In this document: one piece after another, positions 1-10,918 of the stretch
How the letters are laid out: every line of letters starts with the position of its first letter
Numbering within the stretch: the stretch's first letter is position 1
Assembly: GCA_022835595.1 (NCBI GenBank)
Contig: BQUP01000003.1
Location: 1,660,975-1,724,974, forward strand
DNA: 64,000 bases
Direction: 5' to 3'
Source: Cystobasidium ongulense
Taxonomy: Eukaryota > Basidiomycota > Cystobasidiomycetes > Cystobasidiales > Cystobasidiaceae
Program-made: the position numbers and the translations under genes
Notes under the pieces: generated by a model
Database searches by the model: none
What the model was told of the DNA's origin: nothing
The model's input: the letters and a program-made list of their open reading frames with translations, nothing else

Positions 1-803
1 AAGTAGGCTTCGGGTGAGTCAAGCGAAGTAGGGTGGATAGGGGAGGAAAGAATGCATTGCAGCGAAGAGAAGACAACAAGACTATCCATGCTATGTACAA
101 TCAACCACAATATATCAAAGCTAGCGACTTCAGACGAAGCCGTACCTCATGCTGCGACGGCGCGGCCTCCTCGGCTGCATGGCGGTACAAAGACCACCAG
201 CAGACCAAGAGAGACAGCAGCAGGAGACGAGCGAGTCGTTCCTGGCGCACGTCGAGCCCAAGTCATCGAGCGCTAGCCCGCCGCACCTCTTTGCAGAGAG
301 TGCTCACCCAAGTCGTAAGACAAGAGCTTTTGAAGCGGGCAGCGAAAATAGTTCTCGTTGGTGAGGAAATACTACGGCCTTTGTGCTCATCGTGAGTCGT
401 AGATTGATGTGGCTAATGTAGATTAGCTAGACAAACATCGGAAGTTTCCTATAAAGGATCCTGTAAGAGTTTGGTCTTGTAGAAAGGAAAGAGAGAGTTG
501 CAAGATTTCGCTCTCTTTTATACTCGTCGATAAAAATGATCGACCTTTTTGGGCCTTCCTGCGAGTATCCAGCAGAAGAAATAGACATCTTCGCAGGTGC
601 AGTTCAAGGGAAGGTACAGCCTTCAGAAGCATCACAAGTAGCGGGACGGTCATTGCTTTCGTGCTATACATGTCACCCTCCAAGCTGCGTTACTTCAGGC
701 CGCGAAACCGACACTGGTAGTTGCCACCAAGATTAGTAGTACAAGTAGTAGTGGTGTGATAAAGTCGCGCAGACAGAGTAGAGTCAAGTCGCATTGCACA
801 CCC
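1..803. other. left-edge region without a supported gene
   Basis: Several short open frames occur on both strands, but none shows a recognisable domain, signal peptide or convincing splice structure. The segment from about 420 to 800 is probably the 3' flank of the amidase gene, which ends at 804 on the minus strand. A gene running off the left edge cannot be excluded. Confidence 0.4.
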
Positions 804-3007
804 TCACTTCCACAACTCGTATTGACTCCCAAGTCCAGGGCCGAACAGCCTCCCGTGCTTCCTGACCAGTTCCTCATCCAGTACCTCCATGATCTTAAGC
901 ACCCTCTCTTCGTGCCAAGCAGGACCTATTATCTGTACCCCCACCGGCAAGCCTTGCATAGCGGTTGGGTTGTATACAGTATCATAGTACTCCTTCGCGA
1001 GTAGATGACTGCCTGCATGTCTAAGTTTCTCCTGCTTTAGTTTGGCCGGGAGATCATCCAATTCTGCATCTACGCGTGTGACGGGCATCACTCCCACTGT
1101 AGAATCTACGACGTTCCAGTAGATGGTCTGAAGAGCCAGCGGCGAGAGGCGCTTGGTCGCCCCGTGCGAGACGGCAGGAGATGCCTGTACTGGGCCTGTG
1201 GCATGAAGAATGTCCCGGTCAACACAAATCAAGCTATCAAGCCCATGACCACCCACAAATCACGGTATCCAGATTAAGGTCCTTCCACAGATATTCCTTG
1301 ACCTTTCTTCCATATTCATCACGCTCATTCTGCCAATTCCAAACAATTGCGGTCTTCTTCTCACCAGAAGCTGATATAATCTTAGCGAAGGTTTTCTCGT
1401 CCAAAAACTTGCTTAGGATCCAGGAGGAGAATCTACGCAGCCAGACTGGGATACGTGCTCCAAAGATGGGCAGAAACAGTGCTGGCTCCCTAGTCTCGCG
1501 CTTCAATAGATGCGAAGTGAGCGTGCGGTAGGCATCGGCGGAAGACAGAGCTTGGAAGATCTCCAAAGCTCGAGCAGCTGGTCAGAATCAGGTTCAGTTA
1601 GCATGCATATTAGAAGACGAACTTGGCAGACTTACGCTCCGGCAACGTGATAGGTATGCATTCGTGCCCCGCCGCTCTTGCTGCTTCAACGGCAACTGCG
1701 ACTGCTCGTTCACTTGCAGGTGAGGCAGGTACCAAACCATCTGAACGGGAGCAATCATCGTAGAATGGCATGAGCTACCTGTCGAACAACATTGCACTTC
1801 CTCACGTCTTTCCACTTGTTAATACCACGCACCTTCTGTGTAGTATCCTATCCTCAGCTTGGTCGGCAGCTGTACCTCCCGGTATGGCATGGGCAAGAGA
1901 TTGAGGTTGTATGGGCTCAAAGCTACCGAGGCATGCGCAAATACCTTCATGCAGAGTGCAACGTCTTGAACAGTTCTTCCCATTGGACCCAGAGTAACGC
2001 GAATTGCTGTTCGAACTTGCTCGGCACGTGCCCACTACGTGTGATATGTAAATAGGGAAGCTCACCTTCATACCCTGGTACGACACCTTGAGATCCACGC
2101 CCGGGAAAGCGACCGGCTACAGGCTTGAGTGCATAACATCCACAATACGACGCAGGGATGCGCAAGCTACCGCCAATGTCAGACTGGGAGTTAAGTGAGG
2201 TCATCAGCATGTGCAATCTACAGCCGCTAAACCATAGTCCGAAGATAAAGGCTTACGCCGATGCCCAGAGCTGAGCCGTCCAAAGCCAATGAAGCGGCTT
2301 CGCCTCCTGAAGATCCTCCAGACGTATGATCAGGTGAATATGGATTGGTTGTGCGGCCAAAGACAGGGTTTGAGCATTCAAATGCCAGCATAGTCTGCGG
2401 AACATTGGTCTTGCAGAATACGATAGCACCGGCATCTCTGAGTACTTCAACAACTGCAGAATCGTGTTCGCTTGGATGATTGGAATATCTACGAATCGCT
2501 TGAAAGTCAGTATGACACGCCGTTCGTTCTCTGTACTATGTCGCCGCCACCGGCTCGGTGGTTGCCGTACCTGACAAAGCCTCTGCTATTATCTACGCCT
2601 TTATAGTCGAGGTGGTCTTTGACAGACATAGGCACGCCGAGCAAGAGCTTGTTGTCCAGCTCTTCTTGTGAAGCGCCAGTCTTGATGAAGTCATCCAAGC
2701 GGTCCGCCTCGTCGAGCGCTTGGACGAACATGACTTCAGTCAAGCAGTTTGTCCTAGAATGCGCTCTGGCAGCGCTGCGTACAAACGCTTCCATTACTCT
2801 TCTCGCTGTCCATTCTTTCTTTCTGACCTGCGAAGCGATGTGAGATGCGCTGGCTGAAAAATATTCAATGTCCTCGTCGGCTGTCGCGGCTTCGTTGATG
2901 TTGGCCAGCTTCAGTCCGGTCGCTACTGCTTCAGCGCGCTGATTGCGCTTAGAGGTGATAGTTTCGCTGATGAGTCTGCTCTCTGCCCATGAAGAGAAGG
3001 GCCACAT
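804..3007 (-). CDS. amidase (amidase-signature family)
   Basis: This is a serine hydrolase of the amidase-signature family, which hydrolyses carboxamides to acid and ammonia; the substrate is unknown. The first exon starts with MWPFSSWAES at 3007 and carries the catalytic lysine motif GVPMSVKDHLD. The next exons give the family signature TSGGSSGGEAASLALDGS near 2275-2330 and QSDIGGSLRIPA near 2150-2190, so all parts of the Ser-cisSer-Lys triad are visible. The C-terminal exon ends in GPGLGSQYELWK before a stop at 804. At least five exons are needed, and the length fits the 530-600 residues usual for fungal acetamidase/FAAH-like enzymes. An upstream open frame without ATG was not used for the start. 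It is divergent from the acyl carrier protein gene with about 335 bp between. Family is certain; the specific substrate is not. Confidence 0.9.
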
Positions 3008-3341
3008 GATGGATGAGCTGCAGCTACTTCGAGAGTGTGTATTGTGTTGCAAGTCGGTCGTGCTGAAAGAGCGAGTGTCCCGCACACGTGCACCAGAGGC
3101 AAAGTCATTCTGAAAGCCAGACGGCAAGCAATGCGTAATAAGAGATGAGATCAGAGGTAGACAGTGGTATAAGCACACAATGCAGCAAAGTCATCCGGCT
3201 GGTCTTGCTTCAAGCGTACGGCGCTGATCGAGGAGAAAGAACGATGAAGAAATGCCCTTGTCGAGCTCTTTTCACCGCCAACTCACGCACAGTCGACTAA
3301 AACAACTCCATCACCTTCTTCGCACCAACATTACCTCAACC
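3008..3341. promoter_or_regulatory. divergent promoter region, amidase / acyl carrier protein
   Basis: This interval of about 334 bp separates two start codons facing away from each other and must hold both core promoters. A short pyrimidine-rich stretch precedes the acyl carrier protein ATG. No specific operator was recognised. Confidence 0.5.
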
Positions 3342-4002
3342 ATGCGCTCATTCGCTCGTGTCGCCCGTCCTTTCGCTGCCCAGCAGCTCCGCCAGTTCTC
3401 GGCAAGAGCAGCAGCTCGCCCAACCATCCTCGCTTCACCAGCGATGGTGAGCAGAACACTCGCTGCTCCCCAATGGTCTCAGGTTAGATTCGCGTCCGGT
3501 GGTGCGCTCGCCAAGGACGACATCAAGGCTCGCGTGCTAGATGTCCTCAAGAGTTTCGAGAAGGTCGATCCTGCAAAGGTGCGTGGCCTTTGGAATCACG
3601 GCTCCAAAGCAGCGATGCCGGCAATCGCAGAGACGCTTGTATGCTCACTTGAATACCTGGCTGATGTTACTCCGTGCCCTGTCTCCTCTTGCTCTTCAAC
3701 CACCTGCTTCATCGACTGGCTTCTCATTCGCGCAGGTTACGGAAAGTGCTAGCTTCACCCAAGATCTCGGTCTTGACTCACTTGATGCAGTAGAGGTTGT
3801 TCTGGCAGTCGAAGAGGAGTTCTCCATCGAGATTCCCGATGAGGAGGTAGGCATTTTGATTCGCTGCACCGATTACCGGTCGTCTCCTCGACCCAGATAA
3901 ACTAGCTTGCTGACACATTTTATTCCTGTACGGTAGGCCGATGCTATCACAACTGTTGGGCAAGCCATCGATTATATCAGCAAGACCCCTGAAGGTGATT
4001 AG
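3342..4002 (+). CDS. ACP1: mitochondrial acyl carrier protein (NDUFAB1/ACP1)
   Basis: Acyl carrier protein of mitochondrial type II fatty acid synthesis, which carries the lipoate precursor and supports complex I and Fe-S assembly. Three exons fit exactly: 3342-3578, 3736-3846 and 3937-4002. Residues 1 to about 55 are rich in Arg, Ala and Ser with no acidic residues, a typical matrix-targeting sequence. The phosphopantetheine site is the Ser in [13 protein letters not shown], followed by the acidic helix [12 protein letters not shown] and the last helix [16 protein letters not shown]. The protein is about 138 residues, normal for a precursor. Both introns keep the reading frame in phase 0. 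The ATG at 3342 is preferred over one at 3252 because it directly begins the presequence. Confidence 0.95.
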
Positions 4003-4306
4003 CAGCTCTGCACTATCGTGTGGCCCCGCTGACGTATACACTTTTACAATTTGGCAGCTCATTAAGCTATCACATACAATCTAGTTGGAGTACTCGCTTC
4101 GGGCAAACACGCGGAGAGCTGTGCCTAATGTATGATAGCACAGTTTCAGCACTCCGAAGCAAAGTTCTGCAAGACAAAAGTAGCATACATGCCATTGCGA
4201 GCCTTGTTATAGGATTAGCTAACGAGATTTGGAAGAAGTCTGTGAACTGATGAAGAGTTTGGGTTGATTTATATTTCCTCTCAAGTGGAGGTTTTACTAC
4301 TGGAAT
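4003..4306. other. convergent 3' flank, ACP1 / aspartyl-tRNA synthetase
   Basis: Tail-to-tail interval of about 300 bp between two stop codons. No coding signal or distinct element was seen. Confidence 0.5.
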
Positions 4307-6776
4307 TTACACAGTCTGTTTGAAAGATCTAGGGTCTCTGGGGAACATAGTCGCCCAGCGAATGTTTGGCAAGCCCAAGAAGAACATGACAACTCGCTCA
4401 AGACCTGGATTCAACCTTTGATTAGCGGATGTAACAGTCACTTGCACTCTAGCAAATGTCACTCACCTAGACCAGCACCGGCATGTGGTGGCGCAGCCCA
4501 TCTGAAAGAGTCGAGGTATTCTTGCATTTCCTCAGGCTTGATGCCTACAGCCTTCATTCTTTCTTCTAGCAGAGGTGCGTTGTGTACACGCTGAGCACCC
4601 GATAAGATCTCTTCACCTCGCATGAAGAAGTCGTACGAGTTGGATAGCGACTGCATACCAAATAGCTCAGCTTAGAACATTCGCCTACAGGATTTCCAAA
4701 GGTCCGGTCGAAACTTACAGGATCCTTGGCATCCGGCATAGTGTAGAAAGGTCTCAAAGCCAATGGGAATTTATCAAGGATATAATAATCAGTACCATAT
4801 TTAGCTTTAACCAATCGTCCTAATCTCTTCTCATTTTCAGTATTGATATCAGCATCATCTTCCAACTCTTCAACTCCATCCTCTTTCAGCATCTTCAAGC
4901 CATCCCTGTAATTTAGAATGACTGTCTTCTCAGGGAAGGTAAAGTCTTGCGATGGGAATTGCTGTCGAACGACATCAATTTCTTTGCTGTAGCGCTTCTT
5001 GAGCTCAGTGAAGACGAAGCGGAGCAGACCATCGATCATCTCGAGAGTTTCGTGGTAGTGCTCTTCGATAGTCATCTCGAGATCAAGACCCGTGAATTCG
5101 GTCAAATGTCGGTGGGTACTACACGCAAATCCAACAGGTCAGATTATGTAGGGCAGCGTCGCACGCTCGAGGGTACCTACTTCGAGTCTTCGGCACGGAA
5201 GACTGGTCCAATTTCATAGACTCGCTCCATATCAGCAGTGATGGTCATCTGCTTGGCCAATTGAGGGCTCTGAGCAAGGAAGGCGGGTCCTGTTCAAGAA
5301 ATTACAATTTGTTCAGACCTCAAAGCTTCAATAGTGTAGCGAGATAAAGGGAGAAGTATACTGACGCTTGAAGTAGTCAACCTTGAAGACGGAAGAGCCT
5401 GACTCTGTAGCAGCGCCTTGTAGCTTTGGTGTATGGATCTCAATGAATTCTCTGTTCTCGAGGTATTCTCTGAACAATTTGCTGACACCATGCTGGATCT
5501 TGAAGATAGCTTGGTTGGTAGCGGTCTATGGATGATAAAAACGACCTAGATCAGGACCTGCACAAGGACTCGTCGTACATTGCATGCAATCAGGCTTACT
5601 CGTAAATCAAAGGGACGAGCTTGCAAGCGTGTATTGAGCTCTACTCGAGAGAAGGTTGCATCTTCTCGCTGATAGTCAGACTCTGGTCTCGATGCGTCTT
5701 CGAAGACGAAAGGCATCATAGCAGGAGCTTCTGAGATGGTGTGGATCTATAAGTGAATGGCGCACAGTGTCAGCCAAGTGAATCACGATATCGCAGTACA
5801 CTGCATATTGCCACAGCGAGAGAAAGTACGACACGCACCTTGCTAATCATAATTTCCGCATCTTTGACAGAGCAACTCTTGATAGGTTCAGGAGCAGCTT
5901 GGATAGTACCTTCAACAAGCACAATAGATTCCGAAGTTACACTTTGAGCCCATTTGACCATATGTTTGGACACAAATTCAGGCTTTTGAGACAGTAGACC
6001 TTGAATCGTGTTTGAGCCTGATTGTCTGAATACAAAGAAACACATTTTGCTTCCTTGTGCTCTGGAATTTTGGACTCGTGCTCGGAACTGGACTGTTTCG
6101 CCAGCTCGTGCAGCTGTGATATCGGTGAACTGCTCGCGCTTGACACCTGCATTTTCCAGAGCAAGTAAACATTATGATAGATCAGTCTGCATCCTCGACT
6201 ACCATGTCGCATAGACCGAATAGCATCTTACCGTGTCTCTCCTGCGATTGATGCAATGGTAGTAGGCCATAATTTTGGGTAGCGAAGTCCTGCAGGCATA
6301 CAATCGAGTGTCAGCGACACAAACGATACTGGGGTCGCGCCAGCTCTGTATAGCATAACATTGAGTAACTCACGACATCAGCAGCTTCTCTGGCAGCTTT
6401 GGCAGCAGCCTCTTTAGCTTCTCTTTCGATTCGCTTCTTTTCCTTTTCAGCTTCTTTAGCCATCTTCTTGAGTTCGCTCTTAGAAGGACCTTTCTTTTCA
6501 CCTTCTCCACTCTCAGCTTGAGGATCTACTGCTGCACTGTTTGATGATCTGTTACGGTAGACATCCACATCAATATACCAGCGATACGTTGATTGTTCAA
6601 AGCGTGGTCGATCGAGTCAGTCAATCTTGAGATGCATGGCAATGAAGGTGTAAGACTCACGCAGGTTGGGCATCAGCAGGTGCATTGTGCGTAGGAGCAG
6701 CTGCTGTAGAGGTTGTCTGTTCCGCTTGCTGCGCCTGTGCGATTGCACCGGCGGAATCACTCGCATTGGCGGCCAT
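4307..6776 (-). CDS. DPS1: cytosolic aspartyl-tRNA synthetase
   Basis: Class II aminoacyl-tRNA synthetase that charges tRNA-Asp in the cytosol. It starts at [11 protein letters not shown] (6776), followed by an Ala/Gln-rich leader and a long Lys/Glu helix ([18 protein letters not shown]) that matches the tRNA-binding appendix of eukaryotic AspRS. A middle exon carries the part with [19 protein letters not shown]. The last exons give [14 protein letters not shown] and end in [13 protein letters not shown], the class II motif 3 region and the FPRDP tail shared with yeast Dps1 and human DARS1. The asparaginyl enzyme lacks this tail, which settles the choice. At least eight exons are needed. Its upstream region is partly duplicated behind the neighbouring MARVEL gene. 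Confidence 0.92.
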
Positions 6777-7410
6777 GATTGATGAAGTATAAAAAGTTCC
6801 TGCTCGTAGTCGTGTCGTCGATGGACTATTTGGACTAGCTCGGAGCAGAGGTGATGTTGCTGTTGTTTTAAATGTGACGACGCTTCTGCGCAAAAGCGGT
6901 CGCAGTAGCATAAACTGTGACTTGTCTGATACGTGGTGGTAGGTCAAAAGCAGAGATTGGGAATTTGAGGGCAAGCAGAGGCGAGCAAAGTGGATGGCCG
7001 AAGTCAGGAAAGATGGCCGCTTTGCGATGCAGGCTGATACAGGGACATTAAATGCGAAGCAAGTCTGCTATGCGTTCCTCACAAGCCAAATGGCCTTCCT
7101 AGCTTCACTGCTACGATTTCAGACTATTTAAGCCAAACACGTGATGTCCTGCAATAGGTTCCTGGAAATATAATAACGGACTAAAATGGGCAATTGAAAG
7201 CAAATCAGTCAAGAGGCCTGACACATGAATTGCATCGCAGAAAGCTAGAAGCACGTCGGGTGGCAGATAGAGTCAGAATCATTGCCAGTCAATCGACAAG
7301 GAATCTAGTCAACCATGCTTTGAGTAGCCAGAGAGGACAAAGAATTATCGATATCGAATAGAGCCTTTCGGAATTTCAGAAGGTGAGTAGAGCGATCCCG
7401 GTGTAGACGG
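6777..7410 (-). promoter_or_regulatory. upstream region of aspartyl-tRNA synthetase
   Basis: Non-coding interval of about 630 bp between the AspRS start and the stop of the first MARVEL-like gene. From roughly 6850 rightward it is recognisably similar to 8680-9240, so it belongs to the tandem duplication unit. It contains a perfect CACGTG palindrome at 7138-7143. Confidence 0.6.
7138..7143. promoter_or_regulatory. E-box CACGTG in AspRS upstream region
   Basis: A perfect palindromic CACGTG is embedded in AAGCCAAACACGTGAT. The same 13-bp context recurs in the duplicate spacer at 8954-8959. In fungi this palindrome is bound by bHLH factors such as Cbf1. Conservation in both copies supports function, but recent common origin explains it too. 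Confidence 0.4.
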
Positions 7411-8240
7411 CTACACAGCTTGGCCGTGTGCGCTGGATTTAAGATAGTAGTTGCGACCGTAGATGCCTGTTGATTGTAAGGTAGTAGAGACGGTCAATTT
7501 AAGCGGCTGTGATACAGGAGCGGGCAAGTTTACCGTCTCTCCAGGTTGCTTTCTTGGACTTCTTGACGTAGTACCAGATGCAGGCGACGATGCTGAGCGT
7601 AAGGATGAAGCTGCAGAGATCACCAGTGCCAAAGTTGGCTGCTATCCGCATAACAAAAGAGGCGGGGAGACGAGGGAACATGTGTGTCGTAGGCTACTTA
7701 CTTGATCCAAGCGAAAGCCACCATTGCATCCCAGTTACTATACCCCTTGTAACATAGACTGAATGACTGGGATCCAAAAGTGAGGTTGTTAGTATTCTCT
7801 CTTTGTCGAGTCGACAAGTAGGAAGAAACTGATACATGAGCACTTTCAAAAGACTTACTTCTCCAAATTCCAGATCGATAGATGTGCAAGTGACAGAGGA
7901 GAGTAGAGCTCCAGCTATGAGCCATAGTAAAGCAGTGAAGGCTGTCCAAGCCGCAGCGACGATGAAGGGAAAGGTCCAGTGGATGAGAAGGGAGAGGACC
8001 GTCCAGATAGAAACGAAGAGCGCGAATGCGACTCTTCCATTGTCAGGGAGATTTGGACTGACCCAGCGGCCCGATAAACCTAGCTCGGCGAGACTGAAAA
8101 TGCCTGAATACCGTACAACGACTGGTCAGCTGAAGTCATTTGCAGGAAGGACTATGCCAGGAATGAAGATACTCGCCTAGCAAGGCGAAAGGGATGGCAT
8201 GATACCAGAGTCGAGGCCTGTGGAAGACCTTGCTGGTCAT
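7411..8240 (-). CDS. MARVEL-like four-helix membrane protein, copy A
   Basis: Predicted integral membrane protein with a MARVEL-like layout; function unknown. From the ATG at 8240 the protein begins MTSKVFHRPRLWYHAIPFALLG. It continues after an intron with LAELGLSGRW, hydrophobic segments around FALFVSIWTVLSLLIHWTF and AAAWTAFTALLWLIAGALL, then NWDAMVAFAWI, a last helix and the basic tail KKSKKATWRDG. It ends in YLKSSAHGQAV. Copy B at 9240-10309 has the same exon layout. Compared with B, copy A has lost the original start: the homologous ATG is AAG at 8310-8308. The Pro-rich N-terminal region is readable only in another frame, so the protein is probably N-terminally truncated and begins at 8240. 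Downstream exons look intact. Confidence 0.7.
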
Positions 8241-9239
8241 GGTCTTCCGTGCAGACCGGTGGAGGCTGGATGACCTGCTCGACCTGAGTGGGTGCGCTTG
8301 CCACGGACTTAGTTCAAACTGCTGAGCGAGTGTGAGCAGCAGCAGCAGGTGTAGAATAAGCTGGGTTAGTCAAGATTCAACGTGCACTATTTCATTCAGG
8401 GCACCGCCATTCCGTTCGCTTTGCTTAGGCTTGCTTTTGAGAGGTCTATGCATGCATGCCTTCCTTTTGACAGCGAGCTGTAATGCAGACAACAACACAC
8501 TTGACGCTTCGTTGTAGACGAGGAATGGCTGGCCATCACCATGCTCTTGTCGTCCATTATGCAATCTCTACTGTCGTCCAAGTGTATCGCACTGGCTGCC
8601 ACGCGCTGCTTGTATTCTTCCTGCCTTCTGAAAGCAGGTCAGCTGGAGCACGGTGGACTGTTCAGAGAGCTTTGAGAAGTGACGGTAACGCTGTTGCTGT
8701 GAGTGTGATGACGCTTCTGCGCAAAAGCAACTGCACTATGTTGAGAATTGCTGGTGGTGGGCAAGAAGCAGAAAATGGGGACGGCGAGCAGAAGCGAGCA
8801 AAGTGGTGAATGCATCTCGACTAAAAGGCCAGCTTAATAACGATACAGCTATATCAACGGGCGGTGAATGCGAATTATAGCAGTTGTATATTCCTCACAG
8901 GCTACAGGCCTGTCCTTGCTTCACTATCGAGTCTTTAAAGCATACAAGCCAAACACGTGATACATATACTCCTACAAGAGTCTTGCAAGAGAGGAAAAGA
9001 TTCGAATAAACCCAGTGAAAGCAAGTCAAGCTTTGAGCCCAACAACTGAACTGCATTGCTGACAATGATGAAAAGCTAATGGAGTGGTAGGTAAAGCAAA
9101 GAGATTATCGCTGGTCAACCGTCAAGGGACCTGGCGTAAACTATGCATTTGAGCGGAACAGAAAGGTCAAGGAATTATCAGATTGTACTAGAGACTTGCA
9201 AAGTCTTCTTGTGAGGACGAGCGATATGATGTGCATTTT
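8241..9239 (-). promoter_or_regulatory. spacer between MARVEL copies A and B
   Basis: This interval of about 1 kb holds the decayed N-terminal coding region of copy A (8241-8310), its upstream sequence, and from about 8680 a second copy of the AspRS-proximal spacer. That second copy includes the shared stretch ACGCTTCTGCGCAAAAGC at 8709-8726. The CACGTG palindrome is repeated at 8954-8959. No further gene was found. Confidence 0.6.
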
Positions 9240-10309
9240 TCATACAGCTGCGGGACTGACTTCCTTCATGCCGACCGTATCGCCTCGAAGACCGTGTGCT
9301 CTGGGCTTCAGGTAGTAATTTCGTCCGTAGATGCCTGTTGTACATAAGGTAATCCAGACGGTCAGCTACAGCATGTGTATGACTGAAATAAACGAACTTA
9401 CCGTCTCTCCAGGTTGCCTTCTTGGATTTCTTAACATAGTACCAAATGGAAGCAAGAATTAAGAGGGTGAGGATGAAGCTGGACAAAGATGGAGTTTAGA
9501 ACCTCGCTTTGAATTCTACAGCAAGAGGGGCAGGGAAACAATGCGAGGGAGATTACGCACTTGATCCAAGCGAAGGCTACCATTGCATCCCATTTGCTGT
9601 ATCCTGTGAAACATACTCTTATGGACTAATTGCACGCACATTGAAGGTCAGTACTTATGACAGTATAGCGGTGTATGAAGCTGGGTGCATGAGCAAAGGG
9701 ATGAACTCACTCTTCCGAATCCAGCATCAACATTCGTGCAAGAGGCAGAGGCGAGTACAGCTCCAGCGACGAGCCAGAGCACGGCAGTGAAAGCTGCCCA
9801 AGCTGCAGCGATGATGAAGGGGAAGGTCCAATGAATGAGAAGAGAGAGGACGGTCCAGATGGAGACGAAGAGGGCGAATCCAACTCTTCCATTCCTGAAG
9901 AGAGCCGCGTTGATCCAGTCGCCTGTCAGACCTAGCTCGGTGAGACTGAAGATGCCTGGTTTTTGTAAAGAGCTATGATCAGCTCAACTCGGTCGGGCGT
10001 CTGGCAGTAGCAGGAGTACTGGCACTCGCCTAGCAAGGCAAAAGGTATGATGTGATACCAGAATCGAGGTATGCCGAAGCTCCTGTTGTTGCCGTGTTTG
10101 TTATCGTGTTCTGCTGGGACTGGTGATTGCTGAGGTACCGGTGCTGGCGGAGGGACCGGTGTTGGCTGGGGGAGCTGCTCGACGTGAGTCGCGGTGGCTG
10201 GTGTGGACAGCGGGTGATATTCGACCGGTGGTAGCTGACGGACCAGTCCTGGCTTGGGGAGCTGGTGCTGCTCCTCCTCGACCTGGGTCGTGGTGATTGT
10301 CGTGGACAT
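9240..10309 (-). CDS. MARVEL-like four-helix membrane protein, copy B
   Basis: Full-length paralogue of copy A. It begins MSTTITTTQVEEEQHQ at 10309 with a Pro/Gln-rich cytosolic leader of about 80 residues (repeats such as PTPVPPPAPVPQQ). The membrane part follows: RFWYHIIPFALLG, LTELGLTGDW, VSIWTVLSLLIHWTFPF, AAAWAAFTAVLWLVAGAVL with a luminal Cys, KWDAMVAFAWI, and a fourth helix ending LASIWYYVKKSKKATWRDG. The tail IYGRNYYLKPRAHGL..SPAAV ends at 9240. Spacing of the helices and the WxxxxAF motif resemble MARVEL domains of fungal plasma-membrane proteins; this assignment is by eye. A family role in membrane apposition is known for animal members, not demonstrated here. Confidence 0.75.
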
Positions 10310-10918
10310 CAGGTGAGATTGCTAGTAAGCGAGTGTGGGTGTGTTCAGCAGTAGCAGCGGCAGTGGAGTAAGATGGGTTAGTCAAGAGTCAGGGAGAGTC
10401 TCCATGCAGGTCGATGTCTGTCTTCTTGTCTCCATTCAAGTCTCTTGGTCTGTCGAGGCCTCTGCACCATGCTTCGTTCGACAACAACAACCATTTTGCA
10501 AACAGTCCCCATCCTTCGTCCTCCATTGGAGGCAAGGAGGCCTTCATCAACACCCTTTTGTAGCCAATCTCTTCTCTGCATACCAGTGCTGTATTCGGGC
10601 ATCGCTTGCGGTGCTTCAGTCTTCTTTCTCAATCAGCAGCCAAATGTTTGTGCAGTCTGGACTGGAGCAGCATATGCCTGGACTGCTGTTGTTGATTGTG
10701 CTGCACTTAGCAAGGTCATCGCAAAGTGGACCCTGTTTATCTTGTACTCTACGCTGACGTGCAAAATGGAGAGTAACAGAGGCAAGCAGCATGATGTCCC
10801 TGTCCTGCCCGCAGGTCTCACTAGGTGGCGACAAAAAGCCAATTCACGTTTGCAGCAGGCAAGCACATTTGTGAAGCGCTACATGGATATCACGTCTGCC
10901 CTCACATATATGATATAA
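10310..10918. promoter_or_regulatory. upstream region of MARVEL copy B
   Basis: Interval of about 600 bp. The part just upstream of copy B (10340-10410) still resembles the matching region of copy A (8335-8400), both containing GGGTTAGTCAAGA, so the duplication reaches at least here. The rest forms the 3' flank of the methyltransferase gene. No gene supported. Confidence 0.5.

Noticed and set aside
10445-10918. A 157-codon plus-strand frame between MARVEL copy B and the MetE-like gene
   Set aside because: No ATG context, domain or homology. The region is the duplicated upstream flank of the MARVEL genes.
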